64,000 nt of DNA, from NCBI GenBank assembly GCA_008711135.1, contig VUAW01000007.1, forward strand, positions 1 to 64,000, in the 5' to 3' direction. The notes under the pieces are model-generated. The model made no database searches. It saw only the letters and a program-made list of their open reading frames with translations, and was not told where the DNA came from. The position numbers were made by a program, and so were the translations under genes. The first letter of the stretch is position 1. The number at the start of each line of letters is the position of its first letter. The DNA is from Rhodobacteraceae bacterium LNNU 3342 (GTDB taxonomy: Bacteria > Pseudomonadota > Alphaproteobacteria > Rhodobacterales > Rhodobacteraceae). Shown here piece after piece: positions 1 to 7,483 of this stretch.

Positions 1-183
1 GCCGTTCGAGCAAAGCACGCAGGCCGACTGCACCCAGCGCTCGGGCTCTTCGACCAACGCCTCATCGACCCGGACCGGCCAAGCGCCGTGATAGGCTGCC
101 CGGGGGCCCCAGATGTCGCAGATGCTATCGCGGCTCTCCCGGAGCATCGCGCCACCATCGCCGAAGTTCCGCTTTCTGACCAC
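1..183 (-). CDS. Molybdopterin oxidoreductase, N-terminal fragment (runs off left edge)
   Basis: This is the first 61 codons of a large molybdenum/Fe-S oxidoreductase of the formate dehydrogenase / assimilatory nitrate reductase-like family; the rest lies outside the window. The frame reads ...DIWGPRAAYHGAWPVRV... and then WVQSACVLCSNG. The Cys-x-x-Cys near the end is the start of the N-terminal [4Fe-4S] cysteine motif that opens the catalytic subunits of this superfamily. The start is a GTG placed 5 nt after a perfect AGGAGG; an in-frame GTG two codons earlier overlaps that ribosome site and is less likely, and an internal ATG lies 12 codons further in. Family assignment rests on a short stretch and on recalled homologues with the same WGxRxxY...ERWVQSACVLCSNG pattern. 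The exact substrate cannot be told. Confidence 0.75.
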   Translation of the reverse strand, partial: MVRKRNFGDGGAMLRESRDSICDIWGPRAAYHGAWPVRVDEALVEEPERWVQSACVLCSNG

Positions 184-403
184 GCGCACCTCCTCAAGAT
201 GGGTTCATCATGCCTCTGCACCTAAGGCCCAACGGTGGCGGCACTGCTATGTTCCCCGCCGCCCCGCCAGCTTCCGGGCGGGCGAGGGAACCCACGCGCC
301 GCACCCGACCTGTGATCACCTCAGTCGATGCCGCAGCCAGAAGGCGCCTTGGGGCTGGCCCAGCAGCTTGTTCAGCCTCGGGCGCCTGAGGTGGTCATCA
401 CCA

Positions 404-969
404 TCACAACCAACGAGGCACCGTCCTGATCAAGCGTGCATAATCTTCACCGTAGGCGGCACGCAAGATACGCTCCTCCGTTCGGATCTGCGTTGCGGCT
501 GAGGCAAAGAACATCACAACCGCCAGGAGCGTCGGCCAGCAGGGAACCGCCAGTGCCACGCCTGCCAGCAGCACCCCTTGGCCCAGAAAGGTTGGGTTGC
601 GGCTGATGCGGAAAAGGCCATTGGTGACTAGGGGGCCGCTCTCGCCGTCTTGAACACCGACGCGCCAGTCAGCGCCCCCGCCCCCGCCACAAATACGCCA
701 ACGGCACCCAGTGCCTGCGATCTGCCCTCGCTCCACAATGGATCGAGCCTGTGCAGCGTCGGCAAGGCAGGCCACAGCAGCGGCCCAAGAAGCGCGAGCG
801 TAAAGGCCAGGCGAAAGCCCACTGCGGCGAGGCGCTCGGTTCCGCGAGCTTGCCCGAACAACCAGACCGGACGACCTGCGACGCGTGCCGCCTCTGCCGT
901 GCCCCATGCAAAGAACGCCAGATACATCGCCCCGATGCCAAGGCTGATCCATCCTGCCTGTCCCGACAT
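404..969 (-). pseudogene. Isoprenylcysteine carboxyl methyltransferase-like membrane protein, frameshifted
   Basis: Two overlapping frames together make one ICMT-type integral membrane methyltransferase. The N-terminal half starts MSGQAGWISL and carries three hydrophobic segments, then hits a stop near 628. The C-terminal half continues in another frame as DWRVGVQDGESGPLV, then the NGLFRISRNPTFLG stretch that is diagnostic of this family, a hydrophobic segment, and EERILRAAYGEDY near the end. The break is a net loss of one base (or gain of two) around 645-665, in a GC-rich run (ggcgggggcgggggcgctga on the coding strand). The ATG sits one base after the stop of the P-type ATPase remnant, so the two were once co-transcribed, a pairing I recall from rhodobacterial metal-resistance loci. 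A sequencing error is possible, but the neighbour is also broken. Confidence 0.72.
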
Positions 970-970
970 C

Positions 971-1252
971 TCAAGCCTCTTTCGCAGGATCAAACGCCAG
1001 CAGGCGCAGGGCGTTCAGCGTGACCAGAACCGTGGCCCCGGTATCGGCAAGGATCGCGATCCAGAGGCCGGTGATGCCCAGAACCGACGTCACCAGGAAC
1101 ACCGCCTTCAGCCCGAGCGCGAGCGTCACGTTCTGCCGGATGTTGCCCATGGTCGCGCGCGCCAGCCGGATCATGGCAGGAACATCGGTCACCCGGTCGC
1201 GCAGGATGGCGGCATCCGCCGTCTCCAGCGCCACATCGGTGCCCGAACCCAT
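971..1252 (-). pseudogene. C-terminal remnant of a Zn/Cd/Pb-type heavy-metal P-type ATPase
   Basis: About 93 residues survive. They begin exactly at the MGSGTDVALE segment that ends the phosphorylation/hinge domain of P1B-type ATPases, continue with ETADAAIL and the helix leading to NIRQNV, and end with the last two transmembrane helices and LNALRLLAFDP. A full transporter is about 650-850 residues, so at least 85% is missing. Upstream of the surviving ATG the frame reads only seven unrelated codons before a stop, so the break is a sharp junction near 1252. No ribosome binding site precedes the ATG. The remnant retains neither the DKTGT phosphorylation site nor the CPx helix and cannot pump metal. 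Confidence 0.85.
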
Positions 1253-1292
1253 TGGCCCGCGATCTAGACGTGATCAACATGGAGGAGCGGTG

Positions 1293-1391
1293 ATGGATCA
1301 TGCACGCATCCCCCGCAGAGGAACCGCCATGAGTCCGAGGTGGTCCGCCATGTTCAGAAAGATGATGGGGAAGTTCTGGAGGAAGAAATAG
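1293..1391 (+). CDS. Possible 32-residue basic peptide (unsupported by family)
   Basis: A short frame encodes a Met/Arg/Lys-rich peptide beginning MDHARIPRRG and ending MMGKFWRKK. Its ATG overlaps the TGA of a preceding frame ending ...NMEER (TGATG), and GGAGGAG lies 6 nt upstream of it, so the translation signals are good. I recognise no family. It sits in the junction between the broken ATPase and the tRNA, where the sequence may simply be the scrambled tail of a lost gene. Treat it as a candidate only. Confidence 0.2.
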   Translation: MDHARIPRRGTAMSPRWSAMFRKMMGKFWRKK

Positions 1392-1440
1392 GATAGTCGA
1401 CTGGTTTTACACGGAAAATCAGCATCTTGAGAAAGAAATT

Positions 1441-1517
1441 TGGCGCACCCGACAGGATTCGAACCTGTGACCTCTGCCTTCGGAGGGCAGCACTCTATCC
1501 AGCTGAGCTACGGGTGC
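1441..1517 (-). tRNA. tRNA-Arg, anticodon CCG
   Basis: Read on the minus strand, the sequence folds as a full cloverleaf: acceptor stem GCACCCG/CGGGTGC, D arm with AGCTCAGCTGGATAGAG, anticodon stem CTGCC/GGCAG closing the loop CTCCGAA (anticodon CCG, decoding CGG), and a T arm with the invariant GGTTCGAATCC. The discriminator is G and the 3' CCA is encoded. Its 3' end faces the decayed accessory genes at the left edge, the usual orientation for an integration target, but no duplicated 3' segment (att site) is visible in this window. Confidence 0.97.
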
Positions 1518-1553
1518 GCAGCGCGTTTTCTATAACCCCGGCTGCGGGGGGCT

Positions 1554-1584
1554 GCAACCGGCAATCTGCATGCCGGTTGCTTTT
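1554..1584. terminator. Hairpin after sufS, possibly bidirectional terminator
   Basis: A perfect 10-bp stem (gcaaccggca / tgccggttgc) with a 7-nt loop lies just beyond the sufS stop codon. On the plus strand it is followed by tttt; on the minus strand, the direction of sufS, there is no clear U-tract. Position and stem strength suggest it ends the suf transcript or separates it from the tRNA. Confidence 0.5.
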
Positions 1585-1590
1585 CCGGTG

Positions 1591-2811
1591 TCAGGCGAAA
1601 AGCTCGTGGCAAAGCTCCAGCGCCTCGACCAGGACGTCGACTTCGCCGGTGGTGTTGTAGAGGCCGAAGGAGGCGCGGCAGGTGGCATTGACGCCCAGAT
1701 GCTCCATCAGCGGGCCGGCGCAGTGCTGGCCGGCGCGGACCGCTACACCCTTTTTGTCCAGCACGGTCGAGATGTCATGCGCGTGGGCCGCCCCTTCCAG
1801 CGTGAAGGAGAAGATCGCCCCCTTCCCCGGCGCGGTGCCCTGCAGGCGCAGCCAGTTGAGGCCCGCGAACCGCTGCATCGCGTAATCGCGCAGCCCCGCC
1901 TCATGCGTAGCGATGTTGTCCATCCCGAGCTCCATCAGGTAGTCGATGGCGGTGCCCAAGCCGATCTGGGACACGATGCCGGGGGTGCCGGCCTCGAACT
2001 TGTGCGGCGGCTCATTATAGATGACACGGTCGCGGTGAACCTCGCGGATCATGTCGCCGCCGCCGATGAAGGGGCGCATTTCGGCCAGCCGGTCGCGGTG
2101 GATATAGATCGCCCCCGAGCCCGACGGGCCGTAGAGCTTGTGCCCGGTGATCGCGTAAAAATCGCAACCGATGGCCTGCACATCCACCGGCATGTGGACC
2201 GCCGCCTGCGACCCGTCGACCAGCACCGGCACGCCCTTTTCGCGGGCACCGGCACAGATGGCCGCCACGTCGACCTTGGTGCCCAGCACGTTCGACATGT
2301 GGGTAACCGCCACCAGCCGCGTCTTCGGGCCGATCGCATCCAGCACCGCCTGCGGGTCAAGGCTGCCGTCCGGCGCGGTTTCAACCCACTTCAGCACCAC
2401 CCCCTGACGTTCGCGCAGGAAATGCCACGGAACGATGTTGGCGTGATGCTCCATCACCGACAGCACGATCTCATCGCCTGCCTGCATCCGAGGCATGGCC
2501 CAGCCATAGGCGATCATGTTGATGCCAACGGTCGTGCCGGTGTTGAAGATGATCTCATCCTCATGCCCGGCGTTCAGGAACCGCTGAATCTTGCCGCGGA
2601 CGGATTCGTACCGGTCGGTGGCGAGGTTCGAGAGGTAGTGCAGCCCGCGATGGACGTTGGCATATTCCTCGGCATAGGCGCGGGTGACGGCGTCGATCAC
2701 CACCTGCGGCTTTTGCGCCGAGGCGCCGTTGTCCAGGTAGACCAGCGGCCGGCCATTGACCTCACGCGAGAGGATGGGAAAGTCGCGGCGGACCGCGTTC
2801 ACGTCATACAT
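1591..2811 (-). CDS. sufS: Cysteine desulfurase SufS (group II)
   Basis: SufS takes sulfur from L-cysteine and holds it as a persulfide for Fe-S cluster assembly on the SufBCD scaffold. The 406-residue product has the full fold-type I PLP enzyme layout: the PLP lysine in AITGHKLYG (about K225), and the catalytic cysteine in RAGQHCAGP (about C364, the position used in E. coli SufS), followed by the RASFGLYNT segment typical of group II enzymes. The start is the ATG of MYDVNAVRRD, which overlaps the end of the upstream membrane-protein gene by 8 nt (ATGTATGA); an in-frame TTG two codons earlier is a less likely start. It is the last gene of the operon. No SufE or SufU partner is seen nearby. 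Confidence 0.97.
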   Translation of the reverse strand: MYDVNAVRRDFPILSREVNGRPLVYLDNGASAQKPQVVIDAVTRAYAEEYANVHRGLHYLSNLATDRYESVRGKIQRFLNAGHEDEIIFNTGTTVGINMIAYGWAMPRMQAGDEIVLSVMEHHANIVPWHFLRERQGVVLKWVETAPDGSLDPQAVLDAIGPKTRLVAVTHMSNVLGTKVDVAAICAGAREKGVPVLVDGSQAAVHMPVDVQAIGCDFYAITGHKLYGPSGSGAIYIHRDRLAEMRPFIGGGDMIREVHRDRVIYNEPPHKFEAGTPGIVSQIGLGTAIDYLMELGMDNIATHEAGLRDYAMQRFAGLNWLRLQGTAPGKGAIFSFTLEGAAHAHDISTVLDKKGVAVRAGQHCAGPLMEHLGVNATCRASFGLYNTTGEVDVLVEALELCHELFA

Positions 2812-3382
2812 CGTCAAAAGCCCCCGGGACCGACACCCCCAGCAACGCGAGCACGAAAGACAACGCGAAGGCCAGGGCGAAAAAACTGGCCAACAGGCCG
2901 AACAGGACCATCACGCGCGACCGGAAGCCGTGGAGCGCCTGGATGAAGCTGACCAGCAGCCAAAGAAACACCACGACGCTGGCAATCGCCACAAGACCCG
3001 CCAGCGGTGGCACGATCAGCAGCGTCACGATCTGCGCCACCTGAAAGCACAGCGTCACGAATTGCAGCCACGCCATCAGGATCAGCGCATCGGGAAAGGT
3101 CCCCGACCCGCCAAAGGCCCGGCCGATGTAGTGCACCGCCAGAACCGTGCCGACCAGCACCGCCCCTTGCAAAAGCCCCGACATCATCACGCCGCCGGTC
3201 TGTCCACCCGAAAGCATGACGGCGAGCTGCAGGAGAATGACGCTCAGCACCACGACAAGCAGCAGCGCCTGCCAGCGCGCGCCGTCGGGCAGCGGCGTCC
3301 CCATCACCCGGCGTGCGGCCGCATGCGGATCGCGCAGCGTCTCGCGCAGAAGCGCCATCAGCGCAGGAAAACTCAGTTCCAT
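2804..3382 (-). CDS. Yip1-family polytopic membrane protein
   Basis: This 192-residue protein has a short amphipathic N-terminus (MELSFPALMALLRETLRDP) with the pattern of bacterial YIP1-domain proteins, in which a soluble helix precedes about five transmembrane helices. Hydrophobic stretches fall near residues 38-58, 65-85, 100-122, 125-148 and 158-185. Its 3' end overlaps sufS and it lies 17 nt after another small membrane-protein gene, so it belongs to the suf transcript. No catalytic motif is visible. Its role in Fe-S metabolism is unknown; membrane recruitment of the SUF machinery or an unrelated housekeeping role are both open. Confidence 0.75.
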   Translation of the reverse strand: MELSFPALMALLRETLRDPHAAARRVMGTPLPDGARWQALLLVVVLSVILLQLAVMLSGGQTGGVMMSGLLQGAVLVGTVLAVHYIGRAFGGSGTFPDALILMAWLQFVTLCFQVAQIVTLLIVPPLAGLVAIASVVVFLWLLVSFIQALHGFRSRVMVLFGLLASFFALAFALSFVLALLGVSVPGAFDDV

Positions 3383-3399
3383 TTCTAACCCCGCGCCTT

Positions 3400-3879
3400 T
3401 CAGCCGCTCTCTGCCTCGGCCATCGCCGCGCCCCAGATGCGCAGGAACAGCCCCAGAACAACAATTCCGGTGACCACGGATACCGCGCCGCCGACCAGAC
3501 CCGCAAGCGCCCCCTGCAGCAGCATCAGCGGGCTGATGGCCAGCATCGACCAGAATAGCGCCAGCCGGGCTGAAAGCCAGCTGCCGCGCCCGCCTACCAT
3601 CCGCGCCAGCAGATGCGCCACCGCGGCGATCGCATAGCAGATGAGCGGCAGCATGAAGAGCATCGCCAGCAAGGCACCCCCCAGCCGCGCGTCAAGCGGG
3701 ATCGATGGATCCAGATGCGCCGCCCGGGCCAGCGAGGGCCATTGCGAAACAAAGATCAGCAGGCAGGCGGCCATCAGAAACGCAAGCGCGCGGTCATCCC
3801 GCGCGCCTGACGATAGGTGCCGCCGCATCACCGCACGTGGCGCGCGGTAGGTGCGAAGGATATCAGCGGTGACCGACAT
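3400..3879 (-). CDS. Small Yip1-like membrane protein in the suf operon
   Basis: The 159-residue product starts MSVTADILRTYRAPRAVMRRH, an amphipathic basic leader like that of the next gene, and then has about four hydrophobic helices (residues ~38-55, 68-95, 105-125 and 130-150). The chosen ATG lies 5 nt after the sufD stop with a GGAAAG motif upstream; a longer form starting six codons earlier would overlap sufD. It resembles the adjacent Yip1-family protein in layout and may be a diverged relative. I infer this from topology and position rather than from clear sequence identity. Confidence 0.6.
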   Translation of the reverse strand: MSVTADILRTYRAPRAVMRRHLSSGARDDRALAFLMAACLLIFVSQWPSLARAAHLDPSIPLDARLGGALLAMLFMLPLICYAIAAVAHLLARMVGGRGSWLSARLALFWSMLAISPLMLLQGALAGLVGGAVSVVTGIVVLGLFLRIWGAAMAEAESG

Positions 3880-3884
3880 CGCCG

Positions 3885-5147
3885 TTACAGCAACCAACTT
3901 TCCAAGCGGCTACGAATTTCCTCGGCGATGGTCTCGTCCTCGATCTCTTGCAGGGCCTCTGCCAAGAAGGCGAGCACTAGCAGCACGCGCGCCTCGGCCT
4001 CTGGTACCCCGCGCGAGCGGAGATAGAACAGTCCGGTTTCGTCGATCGCGCCTGAGGTCGATCCGTGGCTGCACTTCACGTCGTCGGCATAGATCTCCAG
4101 CTCCGGCTTGGCGAGGAACTGGCTGTCATCGTCCAGCAGGAGCGACTGGCTGATCTGGTAGCCGTCGGTTTTCTGCGCCACCTGCCGGACGAGGATCTTG
4201 CCCTGGAACACGCCGACCGCGCCGTTCTTCAGCACCTTCTTGTAGACCTGGCGGCTTTCGCAGCCCGGCGCACCGTGGGTGATGAAGACCGTATCGTCGT
4301 GGTGGAAGCCCGCCTCGCCGATCGCCGCGCCGGCAATGTGGGCCACGCCCGCCGCGCCGGCTAGTTCTATCACCGCCTCATTCCGCGTCAGGATGCCGTT
4401 CGCCGACAGGGTGAAGGACTTGAACACGGCCTCTGCACCAACACGGGCAAAGAGGTGGGTATTCGCCACCCGTTCGTGCGCACGGCCCTGAGTCCGGATG
4501 TGGTTGAAGCGGCCACCATCGGCCACGTCAACCTCCAGCGTGGTGTTGTAGCGGGCACCGGCAAAGCCAACCTCGAGCAGGGTCAGCGCGGCGCCGCCTT
4601 CCACCTTCACGCAGTGGTGGAGGATCGGGTCGGAAACCGTTCCAGTGGAACGATAAACCAGTTCAACGGGACGCGTTGCTTCGGCGGTGACGCGGATCAC
4701 CACGCCGTCGGCCGCGAAGGCCGTGTTCAGCGCCGCAAAGGGCCGCGCCACCGGCGTCTGCCCCTGCGTTTCCAGCGAGCCGTAGAAGTCGCGCACCCAA
4801 TGGATGTCGCGGCTGGCAGCATCGGAGAGCGTTTCGATCTCTACCCCCGCCTGCGCCAGATCGTCCGAGGCCGCGGCATCGAAGGCGCCGTCGGTAAAGA
4901 CGATACGCGCCCGGTCCAGCGCCGCGAAGAAGTCTGCCTCTCCCTCGGCGGCAAGCGCGGGCGGTTCGGCCGCGTTCAGCCGTGCCGGGTCGGTGTAGAT
5001 CCAGTACTCCTCGCGCCGCAGCGGCAGGCCCATGCCCGACAGCCGCGCCAGCGCAGCATCACGCGCCGGGCGCAGCCCTTCGGGCAGCGCAAGCGCCGCG
5101 ATCCGGGCACTCAGCGCGTCCTGTTTCGCCTGCGCTCTTGCCATCAT
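3885..5147 (-). CDS. sufD: Fe-S assembly scaffold subunit SufD
   Basis: SufD pairs with SufB to form the scaffold on which SufC drives cluster assembly. The 420-residue protein has a variable helical N-terminus (residues ~1-120) and the right-handed beta-helix core shared with SufB, ending in the conserved signature around DDVKCSHGSTSGAIDETGLF, whose Cys and His are the residues at the SufB-SufD interface. The C-terminus has the FLAEALQEIEDE helix. The start is an ATG that overlaps the sufC stop by 4 nt; a second ATG follows immediately. Length is normal for the family. Confidence 0.96.
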   Translation of the reverse strand: MMARAQAKQDALSARIAALALPEGLRPARDAALARLSGMGLPLRREEYWIYTDPARLNAAEPPALAAEGEADFFAALDRARIVFTDGAFDAAASDDLAQAGVEIETLSDAASRDIHWVRDFYGSLETQGQTPVARPFAALNTAFAADGVVIRVTAEATRPVELVYRSTGTVSDPILHHCVKVEGGAALTLLEVGFAGARYNTTLEVDVADGGRFNHIRTQGRAHERVANTHLFARVGAEAVFKSFTLSANGILTRNEAVIELAGAAGVAHIAGAAIGEAGFHHDDTVFITHGAPGCESRQVYKKVLKNGAVGVFQGKILVRQVAQKTDGYQISQSLLLDDDSQFLAKPELEIYADDVKCSHGSTSGAIDETGLFYLRSRGVPEAEARVLLVLAFLAEALQEIEDETIAEEIRSRLESWLL

Positions 5148-5899
5148 ACTGCCTCCGACATGATGTCGGCGTAACCGTTGCGTTCGACTTCAAGCGCAAG
5201 CTCCGGCCCGCCGGTCTTCACGATGCGGCCACCGGCCATGATGTGCACCACGTCCGGCGTGATGTGGTCCAGCAGGCGCTGGTAGTGGGTGATGACCAGG
5301 AAGGCGCGGCCTTCGTCCCGCAGTGCGTTCACGCCTTCGGACACCAGCTTCATCGCATCGACGTCGAGGCCCGAGTCCGTTTCATCAAGGATGCACATCT
5401 TGGGTTCGAGCATCGCCATCTGAAGGATCTCGTTCCGCTTCTTCTCACCGCCCGAAAAGCCCATGTTGACCGGGCGCTTCAGCATGTCGGCGTCGATCTT
5501 CAGCGCCTTGGCCTTTTCGCGCACGACCTTGAGGAATTCAGCCGCGCTCATTTCCTCTTCGCCGCGGGCCTTGCGCTGCGCGTTCACCGCGGTGCGCAGG
5601 AAGGTCATGTTGCCGACGCCGGGGATTTCGACCGGGTACTGGAACGCCAGGAACAGGCCCGCCGCAGCGCGCTCTTCCGGCTCCATCTCCAGCAGTTCCT
5701 CACCTTCAAGCGTGGCAGAGCCTTCGGTGACTTCGTAGCCTTCGCGCCCCGACAGCACGTAGGACAGCGTCGATTTGCCGGACCCGTTCGGGCCCATGAT
5801 CGCATGGACCTTGCCAGCCTCGACGGTCAGGTTGACGCCCTTGAGGATCTGCTTGTCCTCTTCCTCAAGTTTCACGTGCAGGTTCTTGATTTCCAACAT
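5144..5899 (-). CDS. sufC: Fe-S assembly ATPase SufC
   Basis: SufC is the ABC-type ATPase of the SufBC2D complex. The 251-residue protein shows the Walker A motif GPNGSGKST (about residues 36-44), a Q-loop in FLAFQYP, the SufC-type signature MGFSGGEKKRNE, the Walker B motif CILDETDSGLDVDA, and a switch histidine in LVITHYQRLL. The DETDSGLD form instead of the usual DEPTSGLD is characteristic of SufC. An upstream GGAGA supports the ATG. It is separated from sufB by 21 nt and overlaps sufD by 4 nt. Confidence 0.98.
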   Translation of the reverse strand: MLEIKNLHVKLEEEDKQILKGVNLTVEAGKVHAIMGPNGSGKSTLSYVLSGREGYEVTEGSATLEGEELLEMEPEERAAAGLFLAFQYPVEIPGVGNMTFLRTAVNAQRKARGEEEMSAAEFLKVVREKAKALKIDADMLKRPVNMGFSGGEKKRNEILQMAMLEPKMCILDETDSGLDVDAMKLVSEGVNALRDEGRAFLVITHYQRLLDHITPDVVHIMAGGRIVKTGGPELALEVERNGYADIMSEAV

Positions 5900-5920
5900 T
5901 CTTCTATCTCCGCGAATACG

Positions 5921-7441
5921 TCAGCCGACCGAGCCTTCGAGGCTGATCGCAACGAGGCTTTGCGCCTCCATGGCAAATTCCATCGGCAGCGCCTGAAGCA
6001 CTTCCTTGCAGAAACCGTTCACGACCAGCGCGACGGCCTCTTCCTCATCCATCCCGCGCGAGCGGCAGTAGAACAGCTGATCCTCGTCCACCTTGGACGT
6101 GGTCGCCTCATGCTCCACCCGGCTGGAGTTGTTCTTGACCTCGATATACGGGACAGTGTGCGCCCCGCACTGATCCCCGATCAACAGGCTGTCGCACTGG
6201 GTGTAGTTGCGGCTGTTCTTGGCCTTCGGGTGCATCGTCACCAGCCCGCGATAGGTGTTCTGCGCCTTGCCCGCGCTGATCCCCTTGGACACGATCCGGC
6301 TCCGGGTGTTCTTGCCCAGATGGATCATCTTGGTACCGGTGTCGGCCTGCTGCATGTTGTTGGCAATGGCGATGGAATAGAACTCGCCCTGGCTGTCATC
6401 GCCGCGCAGGATGCACGACGGGTACTTCCAAGTGATGGCCGAGCCGGTTTCCACCTGCGTCCACATCACCTTGGACCGGTCGCCGCGGCAGTCGGCGCGC
6501 TTGGTCACGAAGTTGTAGATACCGCCCTTGCCGTTTTCGTCGCCCGGATACCAGTTCTGGACGGTCGAGTATTTCACCTCGGCATCGTCCAGCGCCACGA
6601 TTTCCACCACGGCGGCGTGAAGCTGGTTGGTGTCGCGCTGCGGCGCCGTGCAGCCTTCGAGGTAGCTGACATAGGCGCCCTTGTCGGCGATGATCAGCGT
6701 CCGTTCGAACTGGCCGGTGTTTTCGGCGTTGATCCGGAAGTAGGTCGACAGTTCCATCGGGCAGCGCACGCCTTCAGGGATGTAGACGAACGACCCGTCG
6801 GAAAAGACCGCCGAGTTCAGCGTCGCAAAGAAGTTGTCGGACTGCGGGACGACCGAGCCGAGGTACTTCTTGACCAGTTCGGGATGTTCGCGGATCGCCT
6901 CGGAGATCGAGCAGAAGATCACGCCGGCCTTGGCCAGTTCGTCCTTGAAGGTCGTGCCCAGCGAGACGGAGTCGAACACCGCGTCCACCGCGACCTTGCG
7001 GCCTTCGGCGGGGGCGTTTTCCGCACCTTCGACGCCCGCGAGGATCATCTGTTCCTTCAGCGGGATACCCAGCTTTTCATAGGTCGCCAGCAGCTTGGGG
7101 TCGACCTCGTCCAGCGACTTGGGTTTTTCCGCCATGCTCTTGGGCTTGGCGTAGTAGAACTGATCCTGGTAGTCGATCTCGGGGTAGTTGAGCATCGCCC
7201 AGCGGGGCTCTTCCATCTTGACCCAGCGCTGGTAGGCCTCAAGCCGCCAGGCAAGCATCCACTCCGGTTCGCCGTTCTTTTCCGAAATCAGGCGGACGAT
7301 GTCCTCGTTCAGGCCCTTGGGCGCGAACTCCATCTCGATATCGGTTTCCCAGCCGTGCTTGTACTTGCCGGCCATCGCCTGCACGGTCTCGACCGTCTCG
7401 CGGTCCACGCCCTCGCGGACTTCCGCATCCAAAGCTGCCAT
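5921..7441 (-). CDS. sufB: Fe-S assembly scaffold subunit SufB
   Basis: SufB is the main scaffold subunit on which the nascent cluster is built. The 506-residue product carries the family landmarks: [14 protein letters not shown] near the N-terminus, [10 protein letters not shown]-type strands (here [16 protein letters not shown]), the cysteine-containing EGCTAPQRD that lies in the sulfur-transfer tunnel in studied SufB proteins, and the C-terminal [22 protein letters not shown] place the start at the ATG giving MAALDAEV; an in-frame GTG four codons earlier (VGTD) is an alternative, and the ATG has GGGAACGG just upstream. A small inverted repeat precedes it in the operon. Confidence 0.97.
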   Translation of the reverse strand: MAALDAEVREGVDRETVETVQAMAGKYKHGWETDIEMEFAPKGLNEDIVRLISEKNGEPEWMLAWRLEAYQRWVKMEEPRWAMLNYPEIDYQDQFYYAKPKSMAEKPKSLDEVDPKLLATYEKLGIPLKEQMILAGVEGAENAPAEGRKVAVDAVFDSVSLGTTFKDELAKAGVIFCSISEAIREHPELVKKYLGSVVPQSDNFFATLNSAVFSDGSFVYIPEGVRCPMELSTYFRINAENTGQFERTLIIADKGAYVSYLEGCTAPQRDTNQLHAAVVEIVALDDAEVKYSTVQNWYPGDENGKGGIYNFVTKRADCRGDRSKVMWTQVETGSAITWKYPSCILRGDDSQGEFYSIAIANNMQQADTGTKMIHLGKNTRSRIVSKGISAGKAQNTYRGLVTMHPKAKNSRNYTQCDSLLIGDQCGAHTVPYIEVKNNSSRVEHEATTSKVDEDQLFYCRSRGMDEEEAVALVVNGFCKEVLQALPMEFAMEAQSLVAISLEGSVG

Positions 7442-7460
7442 ATCCGTTCCCACTTCTACT

Positions 7461-7477
7461 GCGCGGCCAAGCCGCGC
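7461..7477. other. Intercistronic stem-loop before sufB
   Basis: A perfect 7-bp stem (gcgcggc / gccgcgc) with a 3-nt loop fills most of the gap between the cysteine desulfurase stop and sufB. No U-tract follows in the transcribed direction, so it is not a standard terminator. It could tune RNA stability between the regulator/desulfurase part and the sufBCD part of the transcript; that role is an inference. Confidence 0.4.
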
Positions 7478-7483
7478 GGATCC

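Noticed and set aside
255-290. Possible terminator hairpin in the gap after the left-edge genes
   Set aside because: Only a 6-bp cccgcc/ggcggg stem can form and no U-tract follows on either strand.
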